A DNA stretch of 64,000 bases from contig CM036160.1 of NCBI GenBank assembly GCA_020631735.1, forward strand, positions 113,442,680-113,506,679, read 5' to 3'. The notes beneath the pieces were generated by a model that saw nothing but the letters and a program-made list of their open reading frames with translations, was not told the DNA's origin and searched no databases. The DNA is from Saccharum officinarum. Taxonomy: Eukaryota; Streptophyta; Magnoliopsida; Poales; Poaceae. Shown here piece after piece: positions 12,601 through 24,070 of the stretch. Each line of letters starts with the position of its first letter. The first letter of the stretch is position 1. Both the position numbers and the translations under genes were made by a program.

Positions 12601-14787
12601 GACATGGAGCAACTGAACATATTTTCACAGAACTGCATAGGTTAGAGAGGAATCTACTATCTTTTTTCCTGGATAAAAGTTGGAAACACAAAAGATTTTT
12701 TCTAGATAATATTAGCAGTCACTATTACTTCCTAAATAACAGTCAACACAGAGATCAATGTTGCATAAAAGGTCTGCTACAGTTACGAACCAAATACTGA
12801 AATACCACATTTTTAGTAATGAATTCTACTGCTGCTAGTACTGCAACAAGGAACTGTAAAGAAAAAACATAATGGCAACAAGGAATGGGAAACAATATGC
12901 AACGACAAACATGGCATGCAGTACAGAAATTGCAAACTAATATAAGGATTTGTCCTTTGCACGCCTGTGCTGAAATAATCAAAATCACCAGCACTAGTGT
13001 GCAGTCACTAACCAGGAGAAGTCGACATACAGAGATATGAGGGAGAGGAATCTAGACACACCTCCACATTTAGCAGCTAGACAACAGCCTACATGTTAAA
13101 GACATGCACTGGATGGCTGCTGCTATGTTGGTTGCTCTCCTGGAAGTATCCACTATCCACTATCCACTACATCAGTCCATGTTGATAAATTATCAAGTTC
13201 AAAAATGGCACCAACAGATAGAAATATCATAAGTAAATTGGCACAAACCAACTTTGCCTAAAATGGCAATAATCTACTCTAATCTATAACTCACCTGCCG
13301 AACTGCTGCTGCTCCTGCAAAACTGCTACAACAGAAACAAATAGAAACAAGTCATGAGCATATATTCAAACAATGCTCTTGATGACTGTCGAAGGCTTCA
13401 AATAATCATATTAAGCCTGAACTTTACAATTTTATTGAGCAATGGCATGATTAACGCACCTGCTAAAAACAGTGTTGCTACACGGACACAAAGTAAAATT
13501 TCAGAATTGCCAACATCCATCCTTGTTAGGGTGCATCACTATTGACATCTTAAGGTTGAATAATGTTGTCGTACGTAAGGTGGACCTTAAGGTGGTAAAA
13601 GAATCTTATCACCTGTAAGCAAAGACAATACACACTGTAGTTGGGAAAAGGAAATTAGCACATGCGCAATGGAAGATGTACAGTTTAATGTTTCATTTGG
13701 GACAATTTTGAGTATAATAGGAAGACAAATGTTTTTTCTGTGATAAAACAACACACTCCATGTTTCAGTAATTATATTTAATGAGAATTTGGCAATATGG
13801 ATATGTGGAATATTTGAATCTATAACATATGTGATGAGGTAAAAACACTGCAATGGGATAAGAAGACCATAAAGAAGTTACAGTAGATGGTATTGTCAAA
13901 TTTAAATATATCGAGCTTTATCTGAATATGCAGGTAAAGCGAAATTAGAAGCGGTGATATATAACTGTATGTAGCCACGCGAAACATGATGAGCAGTGAG
14001 GGTCCACTGCTAGAATATCGCATATTACTTTGGAAAAACAGCAATCATTTCGGTGTAATGGTAACAGAGAGGGAAAAGGGAAAAATATCAGCAAGCATAG
14101 TTAGTTAAGGCCGTATATGCATATGCATTTGAATCTGACATTGCATTGTTTGCTTTCTGGGTGAGCCATGGTTTGGATCCATTAGTGTGTGCAGGAGTTA
14201 TGAGAAGGTAAAATTAAATATATTCGAGAGTACTATTGTACGTAGCTTCCCATTAAGTCATTCATTGAGGTCAAGGTGGTGTAATAATTCTGTAAAGCAT
14301 GGAAAATCTTTCATATTTCAGAGTTTAATACAATTTGTTCATTGTAACTAATCTCAGACCATGCATCAAACATTTCCCATTGAATTAATCTAAGTTTAAC
14401 TAAATAGCAGAGGAGGAATGACAGATCAGAGCAGTTATTCGGTTACCTTATTAGATATGCATGGAGTACTTGACGACATTGTTTCTGAAATCAATACAAA
14501 ATTACCTCAGATGAAAATCTGCATGTGACTAATTCAGCAGTGGACTAATTCTTGCTAGATCCAAAAATACCTCAGATGAAAATCTAGCAACTTATGTTTC
14601 TAAATTATTGACACCTTTCTACTGCATCCCTGGCTTTTGCATCTACTACCGAGGTATTTTTGTGGACATGGGAAAGACCACGGAATCTCAAAACTACATA
14701 GGCTAACTGTACAGGCTAGAGAAGCATTTCGTCGAGCAGTTGGGCTGCGAGTGGCGTTAGCAAGATAGAGGCAGGCGGACAGCGTAC

Positions 14788-14883
14788 CGAGTTCTTGCCG
14801 GAGATGGCGGCGAAGACGGCAGGGAAGTTGCGCTCAGAGAGCGGGCCCCAAGAGAGCAGCGCCTGCAGTAAGGTGTGGTGCTG
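14788..14883 (-). pseudogene. Captured exon fragment resembling NSE1 (SMC5/6 complex RING protein)
   Basis: On the minus strand the frame HHTLLQALLSWGPLSERNF, continuing PAVFAAISGKNS, resembles the N-terminus of plant NSE1 as I recall it, and ends at a plausible donor (AACTCG|GTACGC). Upstream to about 15190 the GC-rich sequence looks like a 5' UTR and promoter edge. Only this first-exon piece is present, so it cannot make the protein. It fits gene-fragment capture by a CACTA element. The family assignment is from memory of the motif and is moderate at best. Confidence 0.4.
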
Positions 14884-15279
14884 TCCATCGCCGGCAGCGT
14901 GCTCCGCGGCAGGCCTTGCGGTGGTTGGGCGACGCGACGAGCGTGCGGTCGTGGACGGCGACGACTGCCGTGGTCTCGTCCTCCTCTCAGCTGGTGCCCC
15001 CACAGGTGCCTCTCGGGGCCGGCCGGCCTCCGCCTGCCTTGCTCACTGGATTGGGATGCCATGGTCGTGGATCTGCCCGCCCCAACAGCGAGGAGGCAGG
15101 AGCAGCGGCGCTGCAAGGAGAGGCAAGGGTGGCGGCTGGATCTGGCAAATGGCGGACGGGATGCTGTGTGGGGCTAGGGTTTGGGCAGACCGTGTTATAT
15201 ACGCGTGCTGGCTAAAGCATGCCCTCTTTCGGGCTGCCTGAAAGGCCGTCACGGCCCAGGCCCAGGTTGGGTACCGGTT

Positions 15280-15502
15280 CGGACTCCCACCGCACGTCGA
15301 TTGGTATTTCTCTGTCGGTACCATAGCGACCGACAAAAAAAACTAAATTTTTCTGTCGGTTCTATGACGCCACACAGAATAATTAACATTTTTCTGTCGG
15401 TTTCACTATTTTTTTGTCGGTTTTATGGAAACTGACAGGATAAATACAATTTTTCTGTCGGTAGGCTCCTTACCGACAGGAATTTTTGAGTTTCCAGTAG
15501 TG
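15280..15502. mobile_element. Unpaired right end of a second CACTA family nested in the large CACTA
   Basis: The terminus GAGTTTCCAGTAGTG (inverse CACTACTGGAAACTC) ends at 15502 and is preceded by at least five copies of TTTCTGTCGGTT-like subterminal motifs and their inverses. This motif set differs from the host element's TTTGCCGACTGC. No matching left end CACTACTGG was found to its left, so the element is truncated or its partner has diverged. Confidence 0.6.
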
Positions 15503-16519
15503 AATCAAACTGTTGTTTTCACATAACTTGCTGCCTTAACGTAAACAACAATAGCCTATGTTTATCACTCCAGTACACTAAGTACCTACATCTAAGAGCC
15601 ATAAACAAATACTGACCACCTTTTCTAATGTAAAACACACAGGCTCTAACCAAATTACTTCAAACCTAGTACCATTTTCATATAAAACTTCTATTCTGAA
15701 ATCTACTGTCTCAAGTAATCTCAACTCTTCCTAAAAAACAAAAGAGCAAGATGGATAAATAATAAATAGTAGGCACCTAACAGCCAGCACCAACATGCCT
15801 TTTCGATTCCCCCTCCTATGGTGGTCCTGCAATAAATCCAACCCGGCCCCAAGCAGTGGTGCTCAAATCTGACCAAAAAATCAAAATCAAATGCAAGAGA
15901 AGCAGAAAGAAGTGCTGCTCACCTAGCAGCCGATGCCTAAGAGGAGAGATGCTGGGGCCAGCCAGGGCCAAATTGGATCAGAGTCACCACCGTCACCAGA
16001 GGTATCCCCAAGGTTGTAGTCCAACTCAGATCCAGCTGTGCTTCTCCTTGCCTAGGGTTTCGGCGTAGGCGCACGACAACAGAGGAGAGGAGGAGCTGGG
16101 GTGCGGGCTGCCATCGGCCTCCTCCACATGCCGCACGCCGGCCTCCTCCCTCCGAGGGCTGGGTGGGGTGCCACCCTCGGCCTCCACCATGTTGTGCACC
16201 GGCGCTGAGCCCTGAGATTGGGTGGAGGGCAGCAACCGGGATGAGGAGGGCTCCAGCGGCGCCTCGCGATCGGCCGGGGCCGGGTCCGGGGCTGGGGCGA
16301 GGTCGGGGCGGTGAGCCTGTCCGTGGCCACCGCGTGGACCGAGCAAATGGAGACAGGGCGGCGGGTGGGTGGCTCAGGAAGAGGAGGCAGCCCGAACAGA
16401 CAGAGGTCGGGGTGCGGCTGTGGAGAGGAGGCAGCTGGGGTCAGGTTAGGGTTTTGGACGCCATTATATATGTGAGTTGTTCTGGGCCATGGGCTGGATA
16501 TCCAACCTTGCGAATCCCA

Positions 16520-16594
16520 GCAAAGTCTCAGTTAGTGATGTTTTATGAAATCGTCACGAGAAATCCGTCACGGATTAAAGGATTTCTTGTAGTG
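16520..16594. mobile_element. Unpaired CACTA-like right end (third family)
   Basis: GGATTTCTTGTAGTG ends at 16594, the inverse of a CACTACAAGAAATCC-type terminus, with CGTCACGAGAAATCCGTCACGG just inside as possible subterminal repeats. No left partner is visible. It is directly followed by GC-rich sequence (16595-16730). Confidence 0.4.
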
Positions 16595-17440
16595 GAATCC
16601 CACCGCCGTCGCGGCTCGCGCGCACGGATCCAGCCGGCGCCACCGTCTGCGCGCCCGGATCCAGCCGCCGCCGCCACCCGCGCGTCGGAATCCCGGCGCC
16701 GCAGCAGCCCGCATGCCTGGAACTAGCCGCCGAGAGAGAGAGAGAGACGAGGAGCGGAGTGGAGTCTATTTTTTATTTCGAGCGGACTGGAGTTGGGGTC
16801 GCGTTCGCGTGGGGGTGGCTTCGCCGGACGTGAGGCTCCTCTGATAGGCCATAGTGAAATATTTTTTTTCGGGTCCGTGAGACAACCGAAGTGATGCGGA
16901 TCGCTTTTGCGCGTCTGTCTGTGAGCAATGAAGCAATGGTGTTCTATTCCTGCAGATGACTGTAAAAGGCGTTTTGAAAAAAATGCCTCCAATACTACAG
17001 GTAATTAAAGGCATTTTGAAAAACGCCTCCAATGCTACATATAATTAAAGGCACATGACACCCGAGGTGTTGCACATACCACCTTGGAACGTTCAAAAAG
17101 ATTCAACAAAATATTTTGTAACACATCGTCCTTGTCATATATATTCATGAAATTTCAAATTCATCTTTATGACATGGCAAATATTGTCATAATATACCGT
17201 TGGACTATCTTTAAGACATTTTTTGTGACATATATTTACTTATGTCACTAAGTTCGGATTCCTCTAGAAAAATCGTCATAAACTAGTTGATTTAGTGACT
17301 TTTGGACCTATTGCCAAAAATTATTTTTTCAAAAAATTATTTTTTTCAAATTTTTTTTTTATTTTTTTAAATACTTTGCCGACTGCTCTGCTCCTTGGCA
17401 GTCGGCAAAGGTTATTTTTGATTTTTTTTTCTCAGAAATT

Positions 17441-18521
17441 CTTTGTCGACTGCCATCCTCCCTGGCAGTCGGCAAAGGCTCTTTGCCAACTGCCACTGAT
17501 GGCAGTCGGCAAAGAATTAATTTTTTTTTTCGATTTTCGATCCCAGTTTTTTTGTGTTGCCTTGCTATAGTAAGTACATGATATATTCCAAGTTTGGGGT
17601 CATTTTGATTTATTTTGCTATATTCCATTGATTTTTGCTGTTTCTTTGATTTTTTCCGGCAGCTCCAGATTTGAACTGCAGGTACATGAAATAATGGAAT
17701 CCGGCGATTCAGAAAATGATATTCATGATGTTTGGAGCATGTTGAGGCCATGTGCGGGGCCTCGCGTGAAATTTCGACCGTGTTGGTGTCGGAACACGCC
17801 AAGGCACGCGCGTGAAAAGTGTTTTTAAATTTTATAAAATCGAAACGGAGTCCGAAAATGACGAAACTTGACGACGTGTCTTGTCATCGCATGCGGAGGC
17901 TGTGGTAAAAAATTGAGAAAGTTTCGAGCAAGTGGCGACGTCGGGTGTCTAAAACCTGGACATCTCCACATGTGATAACAAGTTAGCCACCCGACGTTAG
18001 TTCAGGTTTTAGCCACCCGACGTCGCCACTTGCTCGAAACTTTCTCAAATTTTTACCACAACCTCCGCATGCGATGGCAAGACACGTCGTCAAGTTTCGT
18101 CATTTTCGGACTCCGTTTCGATTTTATAAAATTTTAAAACACTTTTCACGCGCGTGCCTCGGCGTGTTCCGACACCAACACGGTCGAAATTTCACGCGAG
18201 TCCCCGCACACGGCCTCAACATGCTCCAAACATCATGAATATCATTTTATAAATCGCCGGATTCCATTATTTCATGTACCTGCAGTTCAAATCTAGAGCT
18301 GCCGGAAAAAATCAAAGAAACAACAAAAATCAATGGAATATAACAAAATAAATCAAAATGACCCCAAACTTGGAATATATCATGTACTTACTGTAGCAAG
18401 GCAACACAAAAAAACTGGGATCGAAAATCGAAAAAAAAAAATTAATTCTTTGCCGACTGCCATCAGTGGCAGTTGGCAAAGAGCCTTTGCCGACTGCCAG
18501 GGAGGATGGCAGTCGGCAAAG
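17441..18521. repeat. Long imperfect inverted repeat (two ~520-bp arms, 38-bp spacer)
   Basis: The left arm 17441-17961 and the right arm 18000-18521 are reverse complements with few mismatches, around a spacer at 17962-17999. At the centre, GCAAGTGGCGACGTCGGGTG faces CACCCGACGTCGCCACTTGC; at the outer ends CTTTGTCGACTGCCATCCTC faces GAGGATGGCAGTCGGCAAAG. A transcript crossing it would fold into a hairpin of about 520 bp. It lies in the right subterminal zone of the large CACTA. Confidence 0.9.
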
Positions 18522-19120
18522 CCTGCACCTTTGCCGACTGCTGACGGAGTGGCAGTCGGCAAAGGTGACGGTGTGGATGGCGTCAACCATAGCCTGCCTT
18601 TGCCGACTGCAATTCTTTGCCAACTGCCTGGCAGTCGGCAAATCCTGCTTTGCCGACTGCAGGGAATTCCAGTTGGCAAAGGGACCTCTTTGCCGAGTGT
18701 CGAAAAAAAACAGTTGGAAAAAAAAATTACAGTCGGCAAAGAGCCAGTTTCCTGTAGTGCACGATGTCTTCGGCGTCGGGGCACGCGTTGCTGTTGCTGC
18801 TGTTGTAGTAGCCGACCTTGAGCGCTGACGCTAAGGGGGCAGGGCTCTTCTTCAGGGGGTAAGAGGTCAGGTTTCCGGGGCAGACCAGCCCCCGGCCCAG
18901 GAGCGATGGGACTGGGCGAACCCACCCGCCCAGGCAAATGATGCTGGCGCCATGGCAAGCCACTGGCCCCAGCAACGCAAGCAAGGCGACGAGGGCGGCA
19001 AGCTTGGCATCCATTTTCTTTGCAAGCTCTCGATCGATCGGCTAGCTAGCTGTTGTGCGTTGGTTTCTTGTCTTGCACCAGATTATTGTGTGTGCTTTTC
19101 TCCATGGGCAATGCGTGTAA

Positions 19121-19130
19121 TTTATTTATA
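19121..19130 (-). promoter_or_regulatory. TATA box of prx1
   Basis: TATAAATAAA on the minus strand, 107-116 bp upstream of the prx1 ATG, a normal plant core-promoter spacing. From here to about 19580 I see only promoter flank and AT-rich spacer. Confidence 0.6.
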
Positions 19131-19629
19131 GCTATAGCTCCTGCTGGGTGAGGGGAGCGTGGCACTGTCCACTGTCCACACGGTTCGCTGCGCGGTGCAC
19201 GACGTACATTGGCGACGACGAGGACAGATGCGAATTTCACCGAAGGCGGCGCGCGGACCGCAGCTGACCACCCGATAATCTATTTTGACCGTCTGATTGA
19301 CTCCGGAGGTTGTTGGTGATTTGGGTGTGAAAATACTAGACCCTGGTGCGTCTGCTCTAACCCCCTATTCTAGCGAGTTGGGTTTGCGTATTGTATTGTA
19401 CTGTTAGATTAGAGGTGCATTTTATGAACTCTACAAATCCAAGAAAATTACGGTCCTATGCGAGCAGGCATCACCTGCAAAAGTTTATAATCATATACTT
19501 TTGGCACAATTTTATCTGTATGAATTTTAAATAATATTTTCCAATGCAACTAATTTGTTGGCCCGTACTATTAAATTATTTTCACCCGTATGGTCCATGT
19601 AAATTAACAAAATTGATTATCATATAAGA

Positions 19630-19774
<145 letters not shown>

Positions 19775-20525
19775 GGTGCACGGGGCAACTATTTTTTTTC
19801 ACATCTACAGTGATGCACGTGGTTGCGGTTTAGACGAACATATTTTGTGATGTTTATTCATTTATGTCATGTGTAGATCTAGTTTATAGAAACCTAACAA
19901 AATTAGTTTCAATTTTTAAATTAATATACTTATGTGATTAATAAAAATATAATAAACAATTTTGCATTGGAAACCCTAGATGATTTTCAAATTAATTTCA
20001 GGTCTTTCTCTATCCATGTGATGTTTTTCTACCACGTGACCAGGAACGGACTCTTATGCGAACCGGGAACAGACTCATGTTAGGTGTGGGAAGGCCTGTC
20101 CGTTCAGTCCTCCTGCAAGCGCATGGGCGAGCGAGGCGTAGGCAAGGATAATAACAGTAATCTTTCTTATGGTGTATATAGAATCATGCACGTGTGTTAC
20201 AATGGGAACAAAATATGTTTCTCTAACTATATCTTTCTCTAGCAAAGTAAATTCTTCTTAATCATCGTCTAACTATACATTAATATGTTTTGTGAAAACC
20301 AATACGTATAGTGAAAGGTTTCTTGATTCCTTGATTTGCCTTCGGTTTTTCCTTGTGTTGATTGATCACGTTGTGGAAGGAACGTACCGCTTATTTAGTG
20401 GGAGAAAAACCGCAGATATCTGTAGGGGCTGTGCCGTTTATTTCTGAGATTAGCGTCGGCGCCATATGCGGGGCTTGCGCGCCTAGAAGGGTCGCGGCGA
20501 TTGCTCCGATTGCAGCCTGAGGCAG

Positions 20526-21019
20526 TGTTAGAGATACGGGCCAGGGTACCTGCACCGCCCGTATATATGACTACCGCGAACCTATCGACCCAACGGTCAT
20601 CAAGGAGGAGCCCCGCAAGGGCTGACGCGATCAACCAACATGAAGATCAAGGCAAACCAAGGTGGGTGTATCTATACGATAGCTAGGATCAATCTGTTGC
20701 GCATATCGTGTAACAAACTAGGAACACAATCTGTTAGCCCGATCGTCCTTTCTGTAACCCTACCTCTCCTGCCTATATAAAAGAGGGTAGGGACCTCGGG
20801 CACGGGATTCAATCTTCCACCTATTCCATCTACCTCGTAGCTAGGAGCAACAACCCTTGTAATTGAGCATACGAATACAAGAGTAGCCGCACCACTGGAG
20901 TAGGGTTTAGCACGCACCGCGCCCCGAACCAGTATAAATCTCTGTGTCTCGTGTGCTACCGTCTGATTCCGTCTACGTGATCACGTTGCTGGATATTGCC
21001 GGAGCAAAACAATCTGACA
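20526..21019 (+). repeat. 5' LTR
   Basis: 494 bp. Holds the promoter motif CCTATATAAAAGAGGG near 20772-20787 and ends just before the PBS. Confidence 0.85.
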
Positions 21020-23289
21020 GTTGGCGCGTTAGGTAGGGGGCCTTTCATGTTCAGACTAATCTTGTGTTTCATATGAGAGTCATCTTCAACATCGGCGATG
21101 AACCGGAGCAGGAGCAGCCGGGCAAGAAGATCACCTTTGGCAAGCTCGACTTCATCGCCGACCAATTCGGGGACCTATGCCTTCAGGAACCTGAGCCAAC
21201 CGAGGAAGACGAATAGTCCCTTCAGATCCATGCTTTCGCTGCTGGGATGAAAGGAGGTTGTGGACGCCGGACCGAATGCCCTCATGGTATACCTGAAGCA
21301 TTACGCTCATCTTTTCGTCGAAGATGGACAAGAAGGTGAGGTCGTCCCCACTTTTCACATTAGCAAAACTACAGATCTCGACTCTGCTTCAGATCCGATA
21401 CCTATACCTCACTGCTACGCCCCCCTAATCTTCGACAAGACCGGGGCATACAACAACAACTTGTGGCGAGACACTCTCGCAGACAGTGGTGGAATCCACC
21501 GGACCTATCACAGACAAACACCAGCTGTAGGAACCGACAGACCTTGACAACGCTGACGGTGCCCCCGATCAACAAGATTGGTGGGACGACGCCGATGTAT
21601 CCGGACTCATTGATTTGGAGGCCTTCCGTCGTTTTCTCTATAGTTGTGACCAGCTACTCGAGAACTCGGTCTCTGATGGCGAGGACGATGAAGCCATCCC
21701 ACATACGCTGGGCACTAACACTGAATTGTCACTGGGCAAACAGCCAGAACTCGGACAGTCCTCACCGACGAAAGGCTAAGACCTTTTCCGTAACCGAAAA
21801 GGATAACGGGACAATGTAGTCGACAACTCGAGCGCTGACCCTGCTTCGGGATACTCCCGATCCAAGCTGCATGCTTGCATCTAACGGTCGATGGCCATGG
21901 GTAAAAGGGGGCCGTCGTCCCTCCCTCAACGAGAGGGGAACCCCCATTAGCTAACAGATTACCAAGCCGTATCACCCGAGGGGAGGGCCCGTACAACCAG
22001 TACCACCCCCAAGCCAAGCAAGGCCGAAAGCTCTACGAGTCGACACTACACACATAACTGCGTGGCTACACCAGTCATCTTGCTATGTTCTTGCCCACCA
22101 ATGGATTCGATATCACTCCCGCCTCGTCTGTTGTTCGGGATAGGGAACCTAAACGGATCCCCCCTCATTGACGAAGAGGCTACCCTCAAGCGAGACGAAC
22201 GGTGAAGGGTCACAAGGATGGATCTAACGGCGACACCTGCCCCTGAGGGCACAGTCTGGCAGTAAGAACTCAACGAGCATCAGGACAACAGTCGACAACC
22301 ATCAGCTATGTCTAATTTACCCGTATTGCTTCATGTTTTTTTCTCGTTGCATTACATTCTGCGAGAATTCACATATATCCATTTGATGCAAATGTATATC
22401 GATACCTCCTGGGCACCTCGAGGAGGATATCCCTGAATCACTCGGGGGCTGGCTGTATCAGACTGACCTAGTTACAAACATCTGTAGTTGTTGTGATTGA
22501 AGGTTACACTAAACTACGGTTATGATCAAGGAACTACAAAGGCCGTCCTACAGACCGCACACCTGTTCCCCTTTTCTTCCGCCGATCGAAGTCTCATAGG
22601 CCTTGAAATGGTATAAGTGACTTAACAAGACCTTGCATGGACTCTACCAGGACATTTCATTCTGGTCGAATAATCCCTAGGTAGTCGGTCTAAAAGCTTA
22701 AACCAGCATCAAACACTAAAGACAAAGAAAGATGAAAAAAGGTGCGTAGGCTATGCCGAACAAGAACTTGCTCCAAGCAATATTGTTCCGCCCCAAACGA
22801 GTCGGGTGAACCACCCGAATTTGATCGAAACTCACTATGAGCCAAAGCTTCACACTCTCTCCCCTAGATTGAGTAAAGTCTTGGTCCTACGTGACAAACA
22901 CCTTCAAGTGTCTTGACCCTGAAAGTATCACGAGATACCTCTGGGTCAGGATGCCAATATCGGCGTAGCTACGCTAACCGATTAGCATGCCACCTAAAGT
23001 TTGACGATAAACAGTCGAATGACGCTCGAGCAAACTGCTCGAGGGCTATACGTGCACGACAATATTTGTCACAGAATCAAAAGATGGTCTCGGGACATCA
23101 ACTACCCTACGGGTTCACGATGATTGTGACGTGACTCCAATCCTCGGGTGTGCCACGCTGACCCACCCGAGCGTTCAGGGGCTATGTACCATCACACGCA
23201 ATCACCATGCATAGAGAATCCGATTTGCAGAGACATCGAATAACTGCAAAATCCAAACTTTATTACACCTTCTTTTACAAAGAGATACA

Positions 23290-24070
23290 GAATCTACTCC
23301 TAAAGGGGGCGTCCTTGATGAACCTGTTCCACATCAACAACAACGGCAATCGCCTCAGCATAATCGCTGAACTCGGCAATCAGCTGGCAGATGTCGATGT
23401 CGTCTGGAATCTCGTTCGCTGTCGAGAACCCTGGTGCTATCTCGCGTAGATCCATCTTATGACTAAGACGGAGATGAGTTGTGGTCAAGACTCCTGCAGC
23501 CCAATGGCAGACTCCATGAGCCACCACCTCCTGAATCTGCGCCGGGAGGCATCGGAGCCGATCAAGAGCGCTCATCCCCGCTGGTAGCACCATCATAATG
23601 GTGGTGATCGCCGTCTTATGAAGCGCCGAGTGACACTCACTGCTGGACTGTACCAGGGCAGCGGAGGAACGTGCCTAGGCGACCACACTATCCTACTCGC
23701 GGGCAGCCTCTACCAACTACCCGACCAGACCTTCACTGGCCCGTCGCAACTCTGCCACCTCAGCCTGCGCGGCGGCTAGTTGTTCTCTAACACCTGAAAA
23801 AGTAAAAGAAGGGGAAAAACTCATAACCGCCCCTATCTAGATCGGATAAAACCCAAAGAAGGCGGAATCCAACCTATCGGTGAGCTCCGCCTGGGCCGCC
23901 GCTGCCACGGCCTCCTCATTTGCGGCGTCAAGCACCGCCCTCATGACTGAGGTATACTCCCTCAGTTGCCTCTCCTCCTGAGTGACATCACGAAGGGCTT
24001 CGCGCGTCACGTCGGCCTCTTTGTACTACGGTAAGAACTCCTCCCCCATCACTGCCTCGTCTTAACGGGA
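23290..24070 (-). pseudogene. Decayed antisense coiled-coil frame of the LTR element
   Basis: Reading the minus strand leftwards from about 24030: KEADVTREALRDVTQEERQL, then ANEEAVAAAAQAELTDR, then a spacer, then AAAQAEVAELRRASEGLVG, then three in-frame stops, then MSALDRLRCLPAQIQEVVAH and a C-terminal stretch DDIDICQLIAEFSDYAEAIA. Heptad-rich Ala/Glu/Leu sequence suggests a coiled coil. Grass gypsy-type and LARD elements are known to carry antisense frames of this style (the 'putative gypsy type transposon' class). The reading frame is broken and not expressed as one protein. Confidence 0.5.

Larger units (their letters stand above)
10500..18759. mobile_element. Non-autonomous CACTA (En/Spm) element, 8.26 kb, with gene fragments
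   Basis: The left end CACTACAGGAAAAC at 10500 and the right end GTTTCCTGTAGTG at 18759 are inverted terminal repeats, flanked by a perfect 3-bp duplication CAC (10497-10499 and 18760-18762). Subterminal arrays of TTTGCCGACTGC and its inverse GCAGTCGGCAAAG fill 10515-10985, 17375-17520 and 18445-18750. No transposase (TNPA/TNPD-like) frame is visible, so it is non-autonomous. The interior is AT-rich at 11000-14700, with an exon-like stretch at 12372-12439 (minus strand, flanked by TTTGCAG and GTTTGG), and GC-rich at 14716-15190 and 15940-16480, which look like captured 5' gene regions. It lies inside a coding exon of prx1. Confidence 0.93.
9661..19014 (-). pseudogene. prx1: secreted class III peroxidase, split by a CACTA insertion and frameshifted
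   Basis: The 5' part (19014-18760) encodes a signal peptide (MDAKLAALVALLALLGPVAC), an unusual 45-residue segment with two Cys (CLGGWV..., ...GLVCPGN) and the peroxidase start VGYYNSSNSNACPDAEDIV. The 3' part (10496 to 9661) resumes at [17 protein letters not shown], then the distal haem site [15 protein letters not shown], the proximal site [13 protein letters not shown], and ends KKCSIYN-stop. There is no intron at the FVR/GCD site, unlike prx2 and prx4. Class III peroxidases are haem enzymes of the wall and apoplast. Two lesions are seen: the CACTA between codons for V and R, and one extra base in the G run at 10118-10121 (plus strand) that shifts frame after TTVNLP. Removing the CACTA with one target copy would leave V-R in frame. 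Confidence 0.9.

Noticed and set aside
15040..15480. Overlapping GC-rich open frames on both strands
   Set aside because: They arise from GC-rich sequence with few stops and lack recognisable domains; only the NSE1-like fragment on the minus strand is supported.
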